Positions 11,750 through 26,700 of a DNA stretch of 64,000 nt are shown piece by piece; within the stretch, counting starts at the first letter, position 1, and every line of letters begins with the position of its first letter. The position numbers and the translations under genes are program-made. The DNA comes from Lumnitzera littorea (Eukaryota; Streptophyta; Magnoliopsida; Myrtales; Combretaceae): the NCBI GenBank assembly GCA_024138015.1, contig JAMXBB010000004.1, positions 7,386,398-7,450,397 on the forward strand. Reading direction: 5' to 3'. Under the pieces are notes generated by a model. The model saw only the letters and a list, made by a program, of their open reading frames with translations, was not told where the DNA came from and ran no database searches.

Positions 11750-14700
11750 CTGAACAACAACAAATAACTTAATCATTTCTTCTCAATAACCTCAAAATGG
11801 ATTTACAGCTTAGCAGACAAAATGCAAAAAGAGAAAGGTATTCTGACCATTAAAACTCAACATTTGTCACACTAAGCAGATTCCCAAGTCTTATTGATTG
11901 CTTAAAATGAAATTTTATAAATTCATCTAAAGATTGCAGTACTAGCAGGGTCATGTAATGAGCATAAAAAATGAAGAAAAAAAGCTCTTTTATACTCAGA
12001 GTAGATACCATAAAGAGACGGCTTGAAGATTCTTTTTCCTTTTTCTTTTTTTTTTTTCTCTTTTGGCTCCGTTTGCATGTAAGTGCACACAAGCATGCAG
12101 TATAGTTCTCCAATGAGGGTAGCCTTCTCTCTTCAAAATGTGGAGAGAGAAAATCCTCTCTAACCATCCCTCCTTTTTTCAACATTCCTTTTCTTGCTTT
12201 CACCCTCCCCTCTCTCTTCCTTTCTGTCCACCTTCCCACTCCTCTACTCTGTTTCTCCCACCCAGATAGCTTTCCCTTCCTCCTCTGTCCTTTTTCGTCT
12301 CTCTTCTTTTGGTGGTATGCTTTTTGGTCTGTTTTGTAAAGTTTTAAGGTTGCCATCTTAGTTTTAGAATTAAGTGGTGTGAATCTCTTGAAGGTTTTTA
12401 TCATGACGACCTTCATTCGTAGAAATAAGAAGGTATCATTTGGAGTTACTACAACGCTGCGCAAGCTGGCGGATGGACCAAGCATGTTGAGGAAACGAAA
12501 AATCAAGAAGTCTTCTTCATCTGCTTCCCATGAGGTTTCTTCCAAAATGAGGAGTGTAGTGGTTTCTGAGATTAAGGATAAGAAAACCAAGACAGTTTCT
12601 AGCTCAAAGTCCAAGGCAACTATGGTGACTAGTCAGCCTTCAGCTGGAAAGCCTACTGACTTGTCTGAAAAGTTTGGAAAGTGGACAGCTGGCAACAGTA
12701 ACTTGGCTACCAAATCTAGCTCGGGGCCACTGCTCAAGGAACAAAAGCAAGGTGGACCTCTTTTCTCTTCTAATGATAGTCAAAACTCCACAAGCTAATC
12801 AACCCTTAAGGTGATGACAAAAGTTGCAAAAGATATTGAAAGCTCAGCTCTTCAAGGACAAAAGAAACTTATCACTAGTGGTAAACAAAAATCTTTGAAA
12901 CCGCCATCTTTTGTACAGGTGGTTTTGCAAAATATTCCACCTTCGCCTGGACCACTTGTAGAAGTATCGCTTGACTACCACGCTCCGTACAAGTTAGGCG
13001 ACTTGATCTATGTAGAGCCCCCTCCATCTATCTCCATATTTGGAGAGAAGATTTGGAGGAACACTTTTGTTAGCTATTTCCTTGGCCGAGATTTATCTTT
13101 CCTTTCGGTCCAAAAATTGGCACGGAACTCTTGGAAAAATGAAGGACTAGTGGAAGTTCTTGCGAATGAATGTAGCTTCTTTTTCTTCAAGTTCAAGGAC
13201 AAGGTCTCCCTCCTCAAGATCTTGAGTCAACAATGGTCATTTGCTAACCAAACCACAATCCTCAAGTGTTGGTCACTAAAAGCTTATTACAACAAGGTGT
13301 TGCCTAAAAAGATCCCAATATGGATCAAGTTATGAGGAGTATCAATGGAGTTACTCATTAGAAACAGCATTGGGTATGTAGCAAGTGCTATAGGCAAGCC
13401 CCTCCAGGTAGATTTAGTCACTGCTAGAACAGAAAGGATTAGGTTTGCTCAAGTGTTCATGGAGATAGATGCTGAAGCCAACTTCCCCTTCTCCTTTGTT
13501 GTTAAGAGAGCAAATGGAAAGATTGTTATGGTAGATGTGGAGTACTAAAACGTCCCCCCTCGATGCTCTCATTGTAAGGTGTTTAGTCATGCAACTGACC
13601 GATATGTAGCTGCTCAGGGTGGTGAACAGGAAAAATCAGTCAATAATGATGAGGCTTTGAAGTGGAGCCCTATCTCTGAAGTGGAGAAGTACTAGGAGTG
13701 TGCTGAAGTAAGGGTTGCCTCTTACTCTAAAGGAGCGGTCATTAAAGAAGGCAACCAAACAAAAACTCAAAACCCAACCATGCCAAATGGAAAGGAGGAC
13801 AAACATGTTGTCGTAGAGGCACTATCCTCTAATAGCTCCTCTTTAGTTTGCCCCAAGCTACTGGGCGATTATTCTCATGCCATTCAAGTTACTGAGAGCC
13901 AAATTCTAAGGATGAGGGAAAGTGTGGTCAAGCATCAATTATCCCTCGAAAAGGATGAGATGTATTAATGCTTCCCAATCCAAGAGAATGAACTATCCAG
14001 CGACAACATTTCCTGGAACAATGTTAAAAAGAAGACGATAAGGAAGAAAAAGGGAGTTGCTGTTAGAGATAGCTCTAGCAATCAAATATCTTGATTAGGA
14101 CCATTTGTCCCTTGTTTTTTCTACTTTTTCGTTCTATCAAATAAATAATAGCAGTATGGAACATTAGGGGGCTTAATGAACCCCAAAAAGCGAAAGTAGT
14201 GAAAAGATTTTGTGAATCAAATCATACTTCTTTGCTGGGTTAGGTAGAAATAAAAGTGAAGTCAAATAAGGCGCTTTCCGTTTGCTCTAGAATCTTGCTA
14301 TCTTGGAATTCAAAGCACCACCCAAGTAGCTGAATTTGGGTGGCTTGGAACCCTTCAATTTAGAGAATAAGGGTCTCTATCTCAAATAAATGGTTCATGC
14401 ACTGCCACTGTCAGTGAATAGGGAAGATATGGGCTTTTGATTCACCTATCTACAAAGCAAATTCGATTACAAAGAGGGGCTCTGTGGTCAAACCATTTTC
14501 TCATCAAAGCATCGATTTATGTGCCTTGGCTTCTAAGGGGAAATTTCAATGAATGTTGAAATGTAGAGGAAAAAATTAGGGGAAATGAAATCATTACACT
14601 AGGAATAGAGCATTTCAACAAGTTTTGTAAGGAGGCAAAGCTAAAAGATGCTAGAACTAATGGCCCCCTCTATACATGGTCAAATAAAAGTCCATCTAAT

Positions 14701-17700
14701 CTCTTCTTGAGACAGATGGACAAATTTTTGATCAATTGGGATTGGCTACAAGTTTTCCCAAATTTTGAGGCTAGAGTATGCACCCCAAGCATATTTGATC
14801 ATAGTCCGATCATAGCTCATCTTCATCAACCAATACTAAATAGAAAAACTCCTCCTAAGTTCTTTGACTTCTAAAGTAATGACACCTATTTCCTCCCTTT
14901 GGTACAACAAACCTGGAATAAGAGAGTACAAGAGACACCTATATTTAGAGTGGTCTCTAAATTGAAGCTACTAAAGAAAGAACTAATGGAACTTAATAAG
15001 AAGCATTATCTAAATATTTCCATGAGAGTTTTCCAAAGTTTGGTAGCATTAAAGAGTGTTCAACTTTCTAATCAAGTCGACCCTTCAAGTGCAAATTGGG
15101 ATTTGGAGGAAAAAAGAGGTCCAAGGATTACTACTTACTAGCTACAACAAAGGAGTCATTTCTAAAACAAAAATCCAGACAATCTTAGTTGAAATTAGGA
15201 AATAGAAGCTCCTCCTCCTTCTTTCGCTCCTTAAAGTTGAAGCATGCCATGAATAGCATTCAATACATTGTCTTGGAGGATGGCTCATGATCAACAGACA
15301 AACGGTGTATCCAAGAAGCAACCATCCCTTTCTCCCAAAACCTGTTGAACTCTTCAACGACCGTGCCATTGAACTTAGACTCCATTCCTTCTCCAATGGA
15401 AAGAAGGGTTTCATTACAGGATTAGCAACTGCTCACTATACCAATGGAAAATAAGGAAGCTTTGCAGTCCATCCCTAAAGATAAAGCACTAGGTCCGAAT
15501 GGATACAATGCAAATTTTTTTCGCTTGACTTGGCATATAATTGGAGAGGAAGTTTGCTTGGCTATTAAAAGACTTTTTTGCATTGAGGAGATTATTGAAG
15601 TCAATCAACTCCACCTATCTTATGTTGATTCCTAAGGTGAATGCCACAAAGTCCTTTGTGGATTTTAGATCTATTTTTTGTTGTAATTTTCTTTGTAAGT
15701 AAATTTCTAAAATGCTTGCGAACCAGATCTAAAGTTTTCTTTCAAAGTTTGTTGGCAAAGAGCAATCCACATTCATCAAAGAGAGGAAAATAGTGGACAG
15801 CATCCTTATAGCACAAGAATTAATAAGTGGTTACCACAAGGATGCTCGTGGTGTTAGATCTACAATGAACGCAGACATAATGAAGGCCTACGATCATGTA
15901 AATTGGGCCTTTCTAGAGCACTTTTTACATGCTCTAAATTTTCCACTCATTTTTGTGAAGTGGACCATGGCACGTGTATCTTTCCCGAGATTTTCTATCT
16001 GTTTAAATAGAGAATTAGTGGGTTTTTTGGCTAGTAATCGAGGATTAAAACAAGAGGATCCTATCTCCCCTTACCTCTTCATCCTTGTAATGGAACTCCT
16101 CTCAAGTCTCCTACGCAAAGTGAGCACCAATCGAGGATTCAACCACCACTAGCATTGCAAAAAAAGAAAGCTAAACCACTTATGCTTCACAAATGACATC
16201 CTCATCTTTTCTAAGGGTGACTTCAACTCGATAAACTTGATTAACCAAAGCCTACAATCTTTCATAGCTCTCTCAGGTCTCCAAGCCAGCACATCCAAAA
16301 GTAACATCTTTTTTAGTGGAGTTAATCAAGCAGTGAAGAATCAAATCTTGTCAATTACTAGTTTCAAGGAAGGGTAACTATCAATCAAATACTTGGGGGT
16401 TCCTCTCATCTCAACAAGAATCAACTAAGCACACTACTATATCCTAGTAGAAAGATTCACTGCTAAAATTAATAGTTAATCTACAAAATTTTTGTTTCAT
16501 GCAAGCAAGGTTCAATTAATCAAGAGTGCTCTCTTTTCATTATAAGTCTATTAGGCAACCATGTTCATTCTTCTGAAGAAAATCCTAAATAAGCTACAAA
16601 CCAAGATGATGAGATTCTTATGAAAGGGAACGGAACGAACAAAACCAATGCTAGAGCTAAAGTCTCGTAGGATGAAGTATACTTTCCAAAGAGCAAAAGG
16701 AGCTTAAGAGTTATGGACATCATCCTTTGGAATAAAGTAGCCTACTTAAAACATATTTGGTACTTGAATGTTGACCTTAATGGCTTATGGCCAAGCTAGA
16801 TTAGAGATGAAATTTTAAGGGTGATGAAATTTCCAATCCATTCCAAACCCATCAAAAAGCTCTTGGTCTTGGCGGAAAACCCTCTTAAGCTAAAAGCTGG
16901 GCAAGTCAACTCCTCTTCAAACATCGGGATGGGAGGAATATATCCCTTTGGTATGACTCATGGCACCTAAATGGTTCACTCGTTAATTGAATTGGCGAAA
17001 CAAGTATCTACGCCATAAGCTAGAGCAAAGATGCGAGACCATGTGATATTATAGATGGAACAAGTTGGCATTGATCAGAAGGGCACACTTAGGACTCCAT
17101 TAAATCTAGCTTACCCCATCACACAACTCCTAAGGTAGGAGTAGATGATACATTTATGTGGATTGCTAACCCAAGACAAGGTTTTTCTATTAAATCAGCT
17201 TATAACTCTATGAAAAGGAAACTTCAAACCATTTCTTGAAACAAGACCAACCTTCCCCAACACTCCTCCATTCTATAGCTTGTAATCAAAGAAAGACTAC
17301 TAACACAATACAAGCTGCTTTAATGGGGTATCCTATGTCAAAACCAATGTCACTTCTGAATAACGGAGGAAGAAAATCACTAACACCTTTTCATCACGTA
17401 TGAGTTTACAAAATGCATTTGGGTAGGAATTCAACATTTTTTCCCCTCATAGACCAATTACCTTCAACCAAGTTCTATGCAATCTTTTGTGGAACTCTTT
17501 AGAAAGATAAGATCTCAAAAAGGGAGGAGAATTCCATCAATCGTATTCTACAACATTTGGAAGGAAAGGAATCCTAAGCAATCAAAAGGCACTCCTATTC
17601 TAGCAGATATCTTAGTTAAGATTATTTTGTCCTATTTGGATGTATAGTTATGAGCTTTTATTGCTGTTTAAGTTCGTCATCCACATTCTTTTGTTTTTGG

Positions 17701-20700
17701 TTTTTTTTTTTTTTTTTTGGTAAAATGTGGATAACAAACTTGGCTTCTTCTTGTACATCTTTGCCGAACTTTTGTTATTAATACATTACTGACCTTATCC
17801 AAGAAAAAAGAGCATACAGTATAGAGAAATCATTTGAGAGGCAAGAGTCAACTTATTCAACTCAAACAAACTACCACTAGAAAGCAGATTAAATCTTGTT
17901 ATCATTGACTTAATATGTCTTGAAAACTCTAGAGCAAATTTAGCAGATGTTCAAGAGAACAGAGAGTATCGCATGTCTATCTTTCTAGCTTTGTTATCTT
18001 CTATTCTGTAAATTCCTTCTTGAACATAAATCATGAAAATTGTTGTACAAAAGATACAGATAATAAAAATAACTTTTCAAATAAATATCATTCTAAGTAA
18101 AGTAGACAAAATAAAGCTGCTTGCCAATATGTGTAACCTTTTCCTATCAAAGCAGTAGGCCAAACACCCAGAAGACAATATGTCAAAAGCTTCAACAGCA
18201 GTAGCTGACGCATCATCTTTTGAGTCAACAGAACTCCAGAGCTTCTTCAGGCAATGAAATAAAGGGGAACAGCTAGCCAATCCAGATTCTATAAGCTTAT
18301 AACTTTCGCTACTCTCACGTCCTTTCTCCAGCTTGCTAGCAGCAGCTATTAAAGCACTTTGGCCTTCATTGGAGTAACCAAGATCTTTGAAAACCCCAAG
18401 ACAAGCCAATAATTCTTTTCCCACTGGTAGGACCTTGTGAGCATAAATTTTGAGAATTAGTGCTAGCAAAAGAATTATAAAATGTCAACAATAATCTGTA
18501 AAATAATTTAGGCCATCCCTTTAATTAAACCACTTTACCAGTTTCAACGTCAACACAAAACAACAATATGACACAACCACATACGGAAAATTCATGTTCA
18601 TGTTGAATCCATAACAATCCATATAACATGGAAAGTAATCGTGTCATGTTCATGTTAAATTTGTGTGGAATTCATGTCAACTCACATAACCAGCCAAACA
18701 AGATTTACTTAATACAGTAACTTCCTAATGACCTCATATTGTTGGATAAATTTGTCAACCAATAAAATCATTTGATAACATGCCAAACAGCTCAAGCTTT
18801 TGCCATGTCAACTTATTAACCCATAATTGTAGCAAACATGCTATGCCAGGAAAATCCATTTATGAATCATGCACCAGCAAGGGAGTTGGGATAGATAGGA
18901 AAGAATAAGCTACAGCCAAGGCCAGTTGCCAATCTCCTTATGCTGCAAAAAATGCTGGAAAGATCATTGAGATTGAGGAAGTAGATCCAAATATCCATTA
19001 AATGCCAGAAAGGGACCCTCCTAGGCCACTAGGGAAAAAGGGCTCTACTAATTTTGCAACTCAAAGACCACCATCTAGCAAAGATTGGAGCTTCCCATTA
19101 AATCTAGTCAAAATATTATCCCTCCTCAGAATTTTCGGCTGGAGCATAGGGTTGTCCTCCTAGCCATTGAAGATGTTTCCTTTTATTGGGCAGCAGTTTC
19201 AATTTTTTTCTTTTTTGGATTTTCATTAGATAACAATATTAAAAAAAAAAAAAAAACCCTGAAAGCCAAATATACAAATTAACCTTAAAAGGTGATAGCC
19301 AGTGCCAAAACAAAACGATGGAGGACTCCTAGGCGAATAAGCCATAAAAACAACGGCCAACAAACTAGATCCTAACCTGACGACTATTCCTTCTGTTCTT
19401 CTTGGCACGTGATAATCCAGAGGTCAACTTGCGAACAGCACAGCTGGAGACTTCAATACCAAAAGGAAATCTGCAAGAGCCAAGCCGAAAGAGGGGTACT
19501 GGACTCCTCACTCAAATACTGGACTCTATCCAAAGCCAAGGCGGTTGAAGTCATAGGCGCATTTACTTCTGCTTGGGCTTCAGAAGCATACATTTTGACT
19601 TAGACATGAGAATCAACAGCCAGAGCAGCATCAGCTGAAGGAGTAGGAGCCCCAGTAGGCTCTATATCCAAAGCATGAACCACAATGATGGGAGAAGGAG
19701 TCAAATGCACCACATCAAGGTCTAGGGGTATCAAGCGAGCACTCTTTTACCTTCACAAAACAAGCAACTAAAGAATGGACAAGGACCCCACATTGAACAC
19801 AGCCAGGGGTTTCCACTAGTATTCAAGCTATAATGGAATCTTTCTATGATCGACCCATTTGGCTCAAATTATGTTAATGAAGTCACTGTCGTCACTCCTA
19901 TCAACACAAGCAAGGGCAATCCAACCCTATCCTACCAAGCTGTACTGGAATTGAACACAAAGGTTTTCTTAGTCAACTTTTTTTTTTTTTTGGGTAATGT
20001 CAGAAAAATGTATTAATAAGGAAAAAAAGAATCCATCTAGGATGTACAAGGGATGCTAAGTTTGTGATCCACATTTTACAAAATAAAAGAATATGGATGA
20101 CAAACTTGGTTAGCACTAAAGCTCAAAGCTATACATCAATATAAGACAAAATAACCTTACCTAAATTAGCAACTGGAGTAGGAGCACCTCCTGTACATCT
20201 AGAATACGTTTGCTTCCAAATTTGATGGCACACAATCAAAAGAATTCTTCTGCCCCTTGGTGAACCTAGTTTGTTGAAGTTTTCCACACAAGAGGCCATA
20301 GAACTAGCTAGTACATAGTTAGTCCATGAGGGGAAGAGTTCACATTGGATATTTGCCCACACATTCCTTGTAAAATCGCATTTGATAAAAAGATGCCAGC
20401 GGTTCTCTTCCTCCATAGCACAAAGATAACAATAATTCCATGATATTATACCCCAATAGAGTAACTTATCTTGAGTTAGTAGTCTTTCTCTAGTAGCAAG
20501 CTGAAGAAGTGGCGAGGAATGTTGCTTTTGTTCCAAACTATGGCATGCCAAGGAGTGGTTAGACATTCCCTTCTCATCAAGTTGTGAGCTGACTTGATAG
20601 AGAAACCTTTGTTGGGGTCTGCTGTCCAAGTAAACGCATCATCTGCATCAACCTTGAGTGTTGTCAAGTGAGGTAAGGTAGATCTAATGATGTCCCAAAT

Positions 20701-23700
20701 GTCCTCTTCCGACCAACGCCAAGTAAGTCCATCTACAACATCACACAATCTTGCCTCTTTACTCCAATTCATGGCATAAATGCTCCTTTCACCTATCCAA
20801 TTTGCAATAAGGCTATTTGGATACTAAGAATCATACCAATGGGATATATTCTTACCATATCCAATATTCTAGGAGAACAATTGTCTTGCCCAATTCCTTC
20901 CTTGGAGACTTTTGCAACAAGACCAAGAGCTCGAGTTTGATATGGACCAGAAATTTCTATCCTTCAGCACTTCATCTCGTACTCAACTTGGCCAAAGGCC
21001 ATTATGATCCACATTCAAATGCCAAATATGTTTCGATTAGGCCACTTTATTCTATAGGGTAATGTCCCTAATCCCAAAACCACCCTCACTCTTTTGGTAA
21101 GCATAGATCCTCCAAAGATACCTTAGCTCTAGCTTTAGTCTCATTCGTCCCATTCCACAAGAACCGCATCAACTTAGCTTGTAGCTCTTTCAAAATTTTC
21201 TTTGGAAGAATGAAAATGAAAGACCAATACACTAGTAAGAAGAAAAGCACACTCTTGACCAATTGGACACGACCAAAATAGGATAATTATTTAGAGGACC
21301 AGGTATTGATCATCACAGCAAACCAATCTACCAAAATGCGGCAATGTGTTTAGTTGATTCTTGAGGAAATGAATGGAATTCCCAAATATTTAACTAGTAG
21401 ATTACCTTCCTCAAATCCTGTGTGTACCAAAATTTGAGCTTTAATTGCTGGATTAACTCCACTAAAGAAAAATATTACTCATGGATGTCCTTAGAGACTG
21501 GAAAGAGCTGTAAATGATTGTAAGCTTTGACAAATCAAAGAAACAAGGGTCAAGTCACCCCTAGAGAAGATAAGTAGGTCATCAGCAAAACAAAGATGAG
21601 TGATATATCCTTTTTTACAGCTTCAATGGTGTTTGAAACCTTGGATGGTGCTTCCTTTTTTACACCCCTAGTGAGATTTCCTTTTCTTAGTCAACTTGCT
21701 ATGTAGCTAATGCCTTATAGAAAAGTACCAGTTTAACCTAAATAGGTAAAGAGGTGAAACATTCACAGGGGAAGGACACCTCCATTTTCTACCATTGAAG
21801 AATAAGGAAATGCTCAACAAAATAATACAAAGCTTCAAGGGATTCTCATAATCTGACTGTCACCTCCAAATTTGAAGAGAAACCTACGTTTCTCATAGCT
21901 CAATATGTCAATTAAACTGTGACAGTCCCATACTGCATGAGCAATCTTTTCAACAACAAACAAGGAAAGGCTCTTACCAAGGAAGCGTCCTACCAAAGCA
22001 CATCTTGATAAACTCACTCCAAACTTAACCACTTCCGGTGGTGCCACCACTAACTCAACCTCATCCAAGACAAGGAGCTAGAAGAGGGAGTAACCAATCT
22101 CCAGATCAAGGGACAAGTCTTCCATAGTGGCAGCCACATTAGGAGAGAGGTGGGAAGAGCAAGGGGAGGAAGGAGGGAAGAGGGTGTCACAAAGGATAGA
22201 GAGGAGGTTAAGTAGGGAGGGAGGGTGGAGGGTATAAGGGATGGGTAAAGGCACATGTCATACTATGCTACAAACGGCCTTGGAAAAGGAAACCCAGATA
22301 CAACCAAATGCCACATTCATGGGCACAGTACTAATAGGGCACAAGACACACCCATCCACCATGGTGGCAAGCATAGATGTGCTAGAGCATGAAGACTAGG
22401 GGAACCCTAGCTGACAAAGAACCATGGAAGAGAGGAAGGAAAGCTCTGATGAGGAAGAAAACCGGTGAGGGACACACCTAGACACTAGTGATAAAGTTCA
22501 ACTGGCAAAGGAGAGTCCAAAAAGGGTGACAACCAATGAGAGACAGACTGCAGGGGAGAAGAGAACAAAAACCCTGAAAGCTGATTAGAGAAACACGCAC
22601 AACTAGAGACTGCCCAAAGAAAGAAACACCGACAAGGATTGACGAGCAATGCACTTGACGCCCACAGATGAAGGAGATCGGTAAGGAGAGGCCAGCAAAA
22701 GAGGTGGCTGATGGTTGACAAACCAATAGAAGAGAGGCCGCCAAACCCTAGAAGCTAAAGTAGGAACACATATAAAAAAGGCATAGTTTAGAAAGAGGAG
22801 AGAGCGCTTTTGCATTTGCTTCATGGATGCCTTCCAGGATATTTCCTTCCCACTACAGGTCTTAAAACATTCAGTTTTATTGATTCAACCAAGCCCATCG
22901 TCCCCCTAAAAAATAAACAAAAAAAAAAGAAAAAGGAAGACACCACTGCAAAAACAAAATTATAATTGGAGTTCAGGGAGGTTGCAAACGTATGCATGTG
23001 CACATCTCTCCAAAAAGTCAATTTTACTTATGTCTTGTTATCTTATAACAAAACATTAAGAGCATTCCTGCCAATCCAAGAACTCGTGATCAGGACATAA
23101 GGCATTCCCATCTTTTAGTTCCCAAGCGAAGCTCCAATATGTGAATATGCATGGCAATGTTGCTATGATACTTCAACACGTTTGCTAATAATGCCATATT
23201 CATGTTGACTCATTCATGTGTATGTATATGTCTAAGCTGACACTACATAAACAAATCACAAAAACATGAATTGCCCTCAATTGTTTCAGCCATCCAAAAA
23301 ATGCTTTCTTCCAAGTCAATTATTCAATTTATTTTTTTGGGTAATTTTAAATATTTAATTTCTTTCAATTCCATTGACTAGATTTTTAAATAAATAGAAG
23401 AAAAGTTACCATATGAGGGTTCGATTAGAAAGTGAGTCAAAGAATTATATATTCAAGATAATTATTGCGCCAAAAATTAAAGAAGTAAGAGGGACAAACA
23501 CAAATGAGAAAAGGTTTAGAAGTTTAAAATTTGCCACCCTTAGTCACCTAAGCATAGCAATGAGAAGCCACCTGAAAGAACCTGAGAAGGAAGGAAAAAA
23601 TCCAGGCACAATCTCCAGCACTCAGATTTTCTGCATTTCCCCTGATTAGCAAATACATTGTTTCAACAAGTGCTGCATCTAAAGAAGCACATGAAATTAA

Positions 23701-26700
23701 AATTAAAAATGGTAGCTGAGGACATCTACTTACAAATCATGTCTCCCTAAATGCTTTGAAAATCTTTTGGAACTACAAATTAGCGATAAGGACTTGAATG
23801 CAGGAAGGGTCCAACTAAGCATCAAGAAACCATCATTTGATAAATTTTGGCTACTCAATGGATGTCTCCCATCTGAATCAATTGCATCCAAACACCTCTC
23901 CAGCACTTTCTTTAGCATCTGAACTATCCCAATCCCCAACAGGAGATCCTAACAAGGTAGAGACGAAAGATGATAATTAATCAGATGATTTCAGTACAGC
24001 AAAGCACATGCAAACGTGGATAGTTTACAACTACCAAGTTTCAATACAAACCTTTGCTTGGGGATGCTCCAATAGGCTAGCAAGAAAGTCAAGATATCTG
24101 TGAACCTGCACAATGGAAATGAGGATGAAATGCTATTTGTCCCAAAAGAAAACTGAATAATACAGAAAGATTATATACTAACCTTGTACGAATCTATCTC
24201 AGATGGAAATGACAAGTGATCAAGAATCCAAGATAATATGGGCCTAACAAGAATTGAAGCACTTTCACGTTTTTGGCAAGCTAAGCGAATTATGAACACT
24301 CGAAGCATGTCTTGTATGACAACCAATGCCTGAACCAGATATCATGTTATCATTAAAATATCACAAGAAATGGACAAGTTACAATCTCACATTGCATTAA
24401 GTGGCAAAAAGAAAAAAGGTGCCTTGATTTACATACAGATATGGCATAATGCTGGATAATCTGGGCAATTTTGTCAACTTGCAGTGTCAATTGGTTGAGC
24501 ACCTTCCCATGATGTTCAGGCTTCAAATACCAGTTTACCTCTTTCTCCTTCTCAGGTCCCAACAAAGCCCCCACAGCCAACATTCTGAGTGCACTCAGCA
24601 TAGGCATTCTGTTCTTCCAAAACCAGATACCCTCCTCCGGGAACAAATCAATCTTGCGTTACAAAACAGACAAGTTAAACATTTTTTCTTTTTTTGATAG
24701 TTACAAGTTAAACATTTTAAAAGGCTTCAGCCAAAAAATTGTAAAGGCGCAATCCTTCCAGTGCAACTAGGTTATCAAGATAAAAGAAGATTTTAGGAAA
24801 CACGTAAATCATCTTGAAACAAATGAAATCATCATTGTTAGATTTCTTCATTTTTCTCCCATAGTTAGATTTCAAAATCTTAACTCAAATCCTAATTAAT
24901 GACAACTTGCATACCAACAAGCAAAATAAACTGCATGTCTCCTTTGGACCCAAGGCCAGTTGCGATGTAGCTTGAACACTAGCAAGAAGAGAGTGGAAGA
25001 ATCCAGGACTCCATCCAAACACAGGCCAATAAGCAAGTGCAGACACTGTAAGATGGCATGCAGCTTCCAATCCAAGGGCAAAACCAGGGTACGGAGAGGA
25101 TAAATCGGCAGCACATGCAGCTAGCTTTGGACTGTGCAATCAATCTATGTCACTCATACAAAAGACTTGATGAATTTTTCTTTTTAAAGGAAATTGCAAA
25201 TATGAATTCTAATGCATTACCTTACTTCACGATGCAATCGCAGAAGACAATTCATTAATCTTGTGTTTCTGTGTTGTTCATTTGTTTCCTATAAGAAATC
25301 ATAAGACATGGCTGTCAAGAAACTCTTGCATTGCAAAACAACAGTGTTTTGCCACAGATATGACCGAAATCATTACCAAAAAATCAACATGACCAAAATA
25401 TAATATAAAGACAAGGTGATTACACAATCAAGCCCTGGAACTTTCACAGATTCAACTAAAACCCAAAATTTGGATTGTGCAAATAAGCCCTCAACTTTAC
25501 AAAGTGATTCAAATAAGCCCCTCCGAAAAATAAGGGATCTACCAATCCTTGGCTTATGTACTTCATGGAAGTGAAAATAGTTAGTAATTGCAAATAATAA
25601 GAATGCTTCAACTACCGGTGTTATGGCTCAGATTGAATTGTTATGCAATATTGAGGGTCCTTTCTGCAAACTTCAAAGTTTAGAAGCTGAATTATATTTT
25701 TCTTCAAAGTTTCAAGGGCTTATCTGTATACAGATCCTAAGAACAATTAATCAGCAATGTGAGATTCTACTCTACTGAATGGTATCACGACATTGATTCT
25801 TCAGTGTCTGAAAGGGGGAAAAGGACACAGCTTACTGAAAGAAGTTTCTAGAAGCCATATTAGCAAATAAGAGAGTGCAGAAGTCTTCACATGCAAACCA
25901 AGCACAGTAAAATCTGAACTTTGACAAAAGGTATTCGTTCCAGTCAAAATCTCATTATGTGCTAAATGGACAAACTGAGTGCCAAAATAGTAGGGATTAC
26001 CAATGTTCCATTACAGGTTCTTTCACTCAATAATCCACTTACCCCAATTCTTCGCATAGAATAAGATAGTGAACTCCATTTTTTTCAAGCAAACCCAGAT
26101 GCAAACCCACAATTTTACGAATAGGATGAAGTAGCAAGTTCCAATGATTCAGCAAACCCTGCTGCAATTACATTTTCCTTTCTTCAATCTAGCATTGAAG
26201 ACTTGATTCTTATATAATATTATTAAAAAAAAAAGAAAGATATACAAAATATTCGATGGCCATTTTAATGCAGTTTCGCCTTAAACAAGGTTCTGGTAGT
26301 TAAAAAAATGAGATTCTCTTCTTTTAGTAGTCATTAATTGCAAATGGCACACTTTTGGAAGGTGACAAGGAGATATGATGAATCCCAAATGTAAATGTCC
26401 TGAAAGAAAATGTGCAACCAACCTGTAGTTTTTGCAAAAGGTTGATCAGCAATACCAGCAACGGAATCAAAAGATCAACTAAGCTCTGCTCCCGGTTTCG
26501 CTCCAAAAGCAAATCAGATGTCGAATTGCATTCAGTTCCATCATCAACAAGGTAATCTATCCAATTGTTCAAAGAGAGGCAGGGCATGGGAAATGAGCAA
26601 AACCAGCATAGCAAGTATTAAAATTGACAGGACAGACATCAGTCTTAAATCATAGACAGGTACATAATTTGCAGTACAGAAACGACTATCATTGAACAAT

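Larger units (their letters stand above)
12106..17810 (+). mobile_element. Near full-length L1-type LINE inserted antisense in VIR intron 23
   Basis: It is bounded by target-site duplications AGCATGCAGTATAG (12092-12105) and AGCATACAGTATAG (17811-17824), 13 of 14 identical. The 3' end is A-rich (CTTATCCAAGAAAAAAG). ORF1 (12403 to ~14094, one frame with several in-frame stops) has a basic N-terminus, a DUF4283 domain (~12900-13560) and a decayed zinc knuckle (RCSHCKVFSHATDRY, last Cys to Tyr). ORF2 (from ~14150) has endonuclease motifs (WNIRGLNEPQKAK, RGNFNEC, NGPLYTWSNKS, FDHSPIIAH), RT motifs (DKALGPNGYNANFF, DIMKAYDHVNW, PISPYLFILVMELL, FTNDILIFSKG in place of FADD) and a zf-RVT remnant ending near 17645. 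Stops and frameshifts make it inactive, but coverage of all domains indicates full-length insertion. Confidence 0.9.

Noticed and set aside
11850..12614. Minus-strand open frame of 254 codons
   Set aside because: Lies across VIR intron 23 and the LINE 5' region; lysine- and serine-rich composition, no family, and it is antisense to LINE ORF1.
22478..22824. Several minus-strand hydrophobic frames (73-88 codons)
   Set aside because: They overlap in different frames in the LINE 5' region; typical of biased composition rather than membrane proteins.
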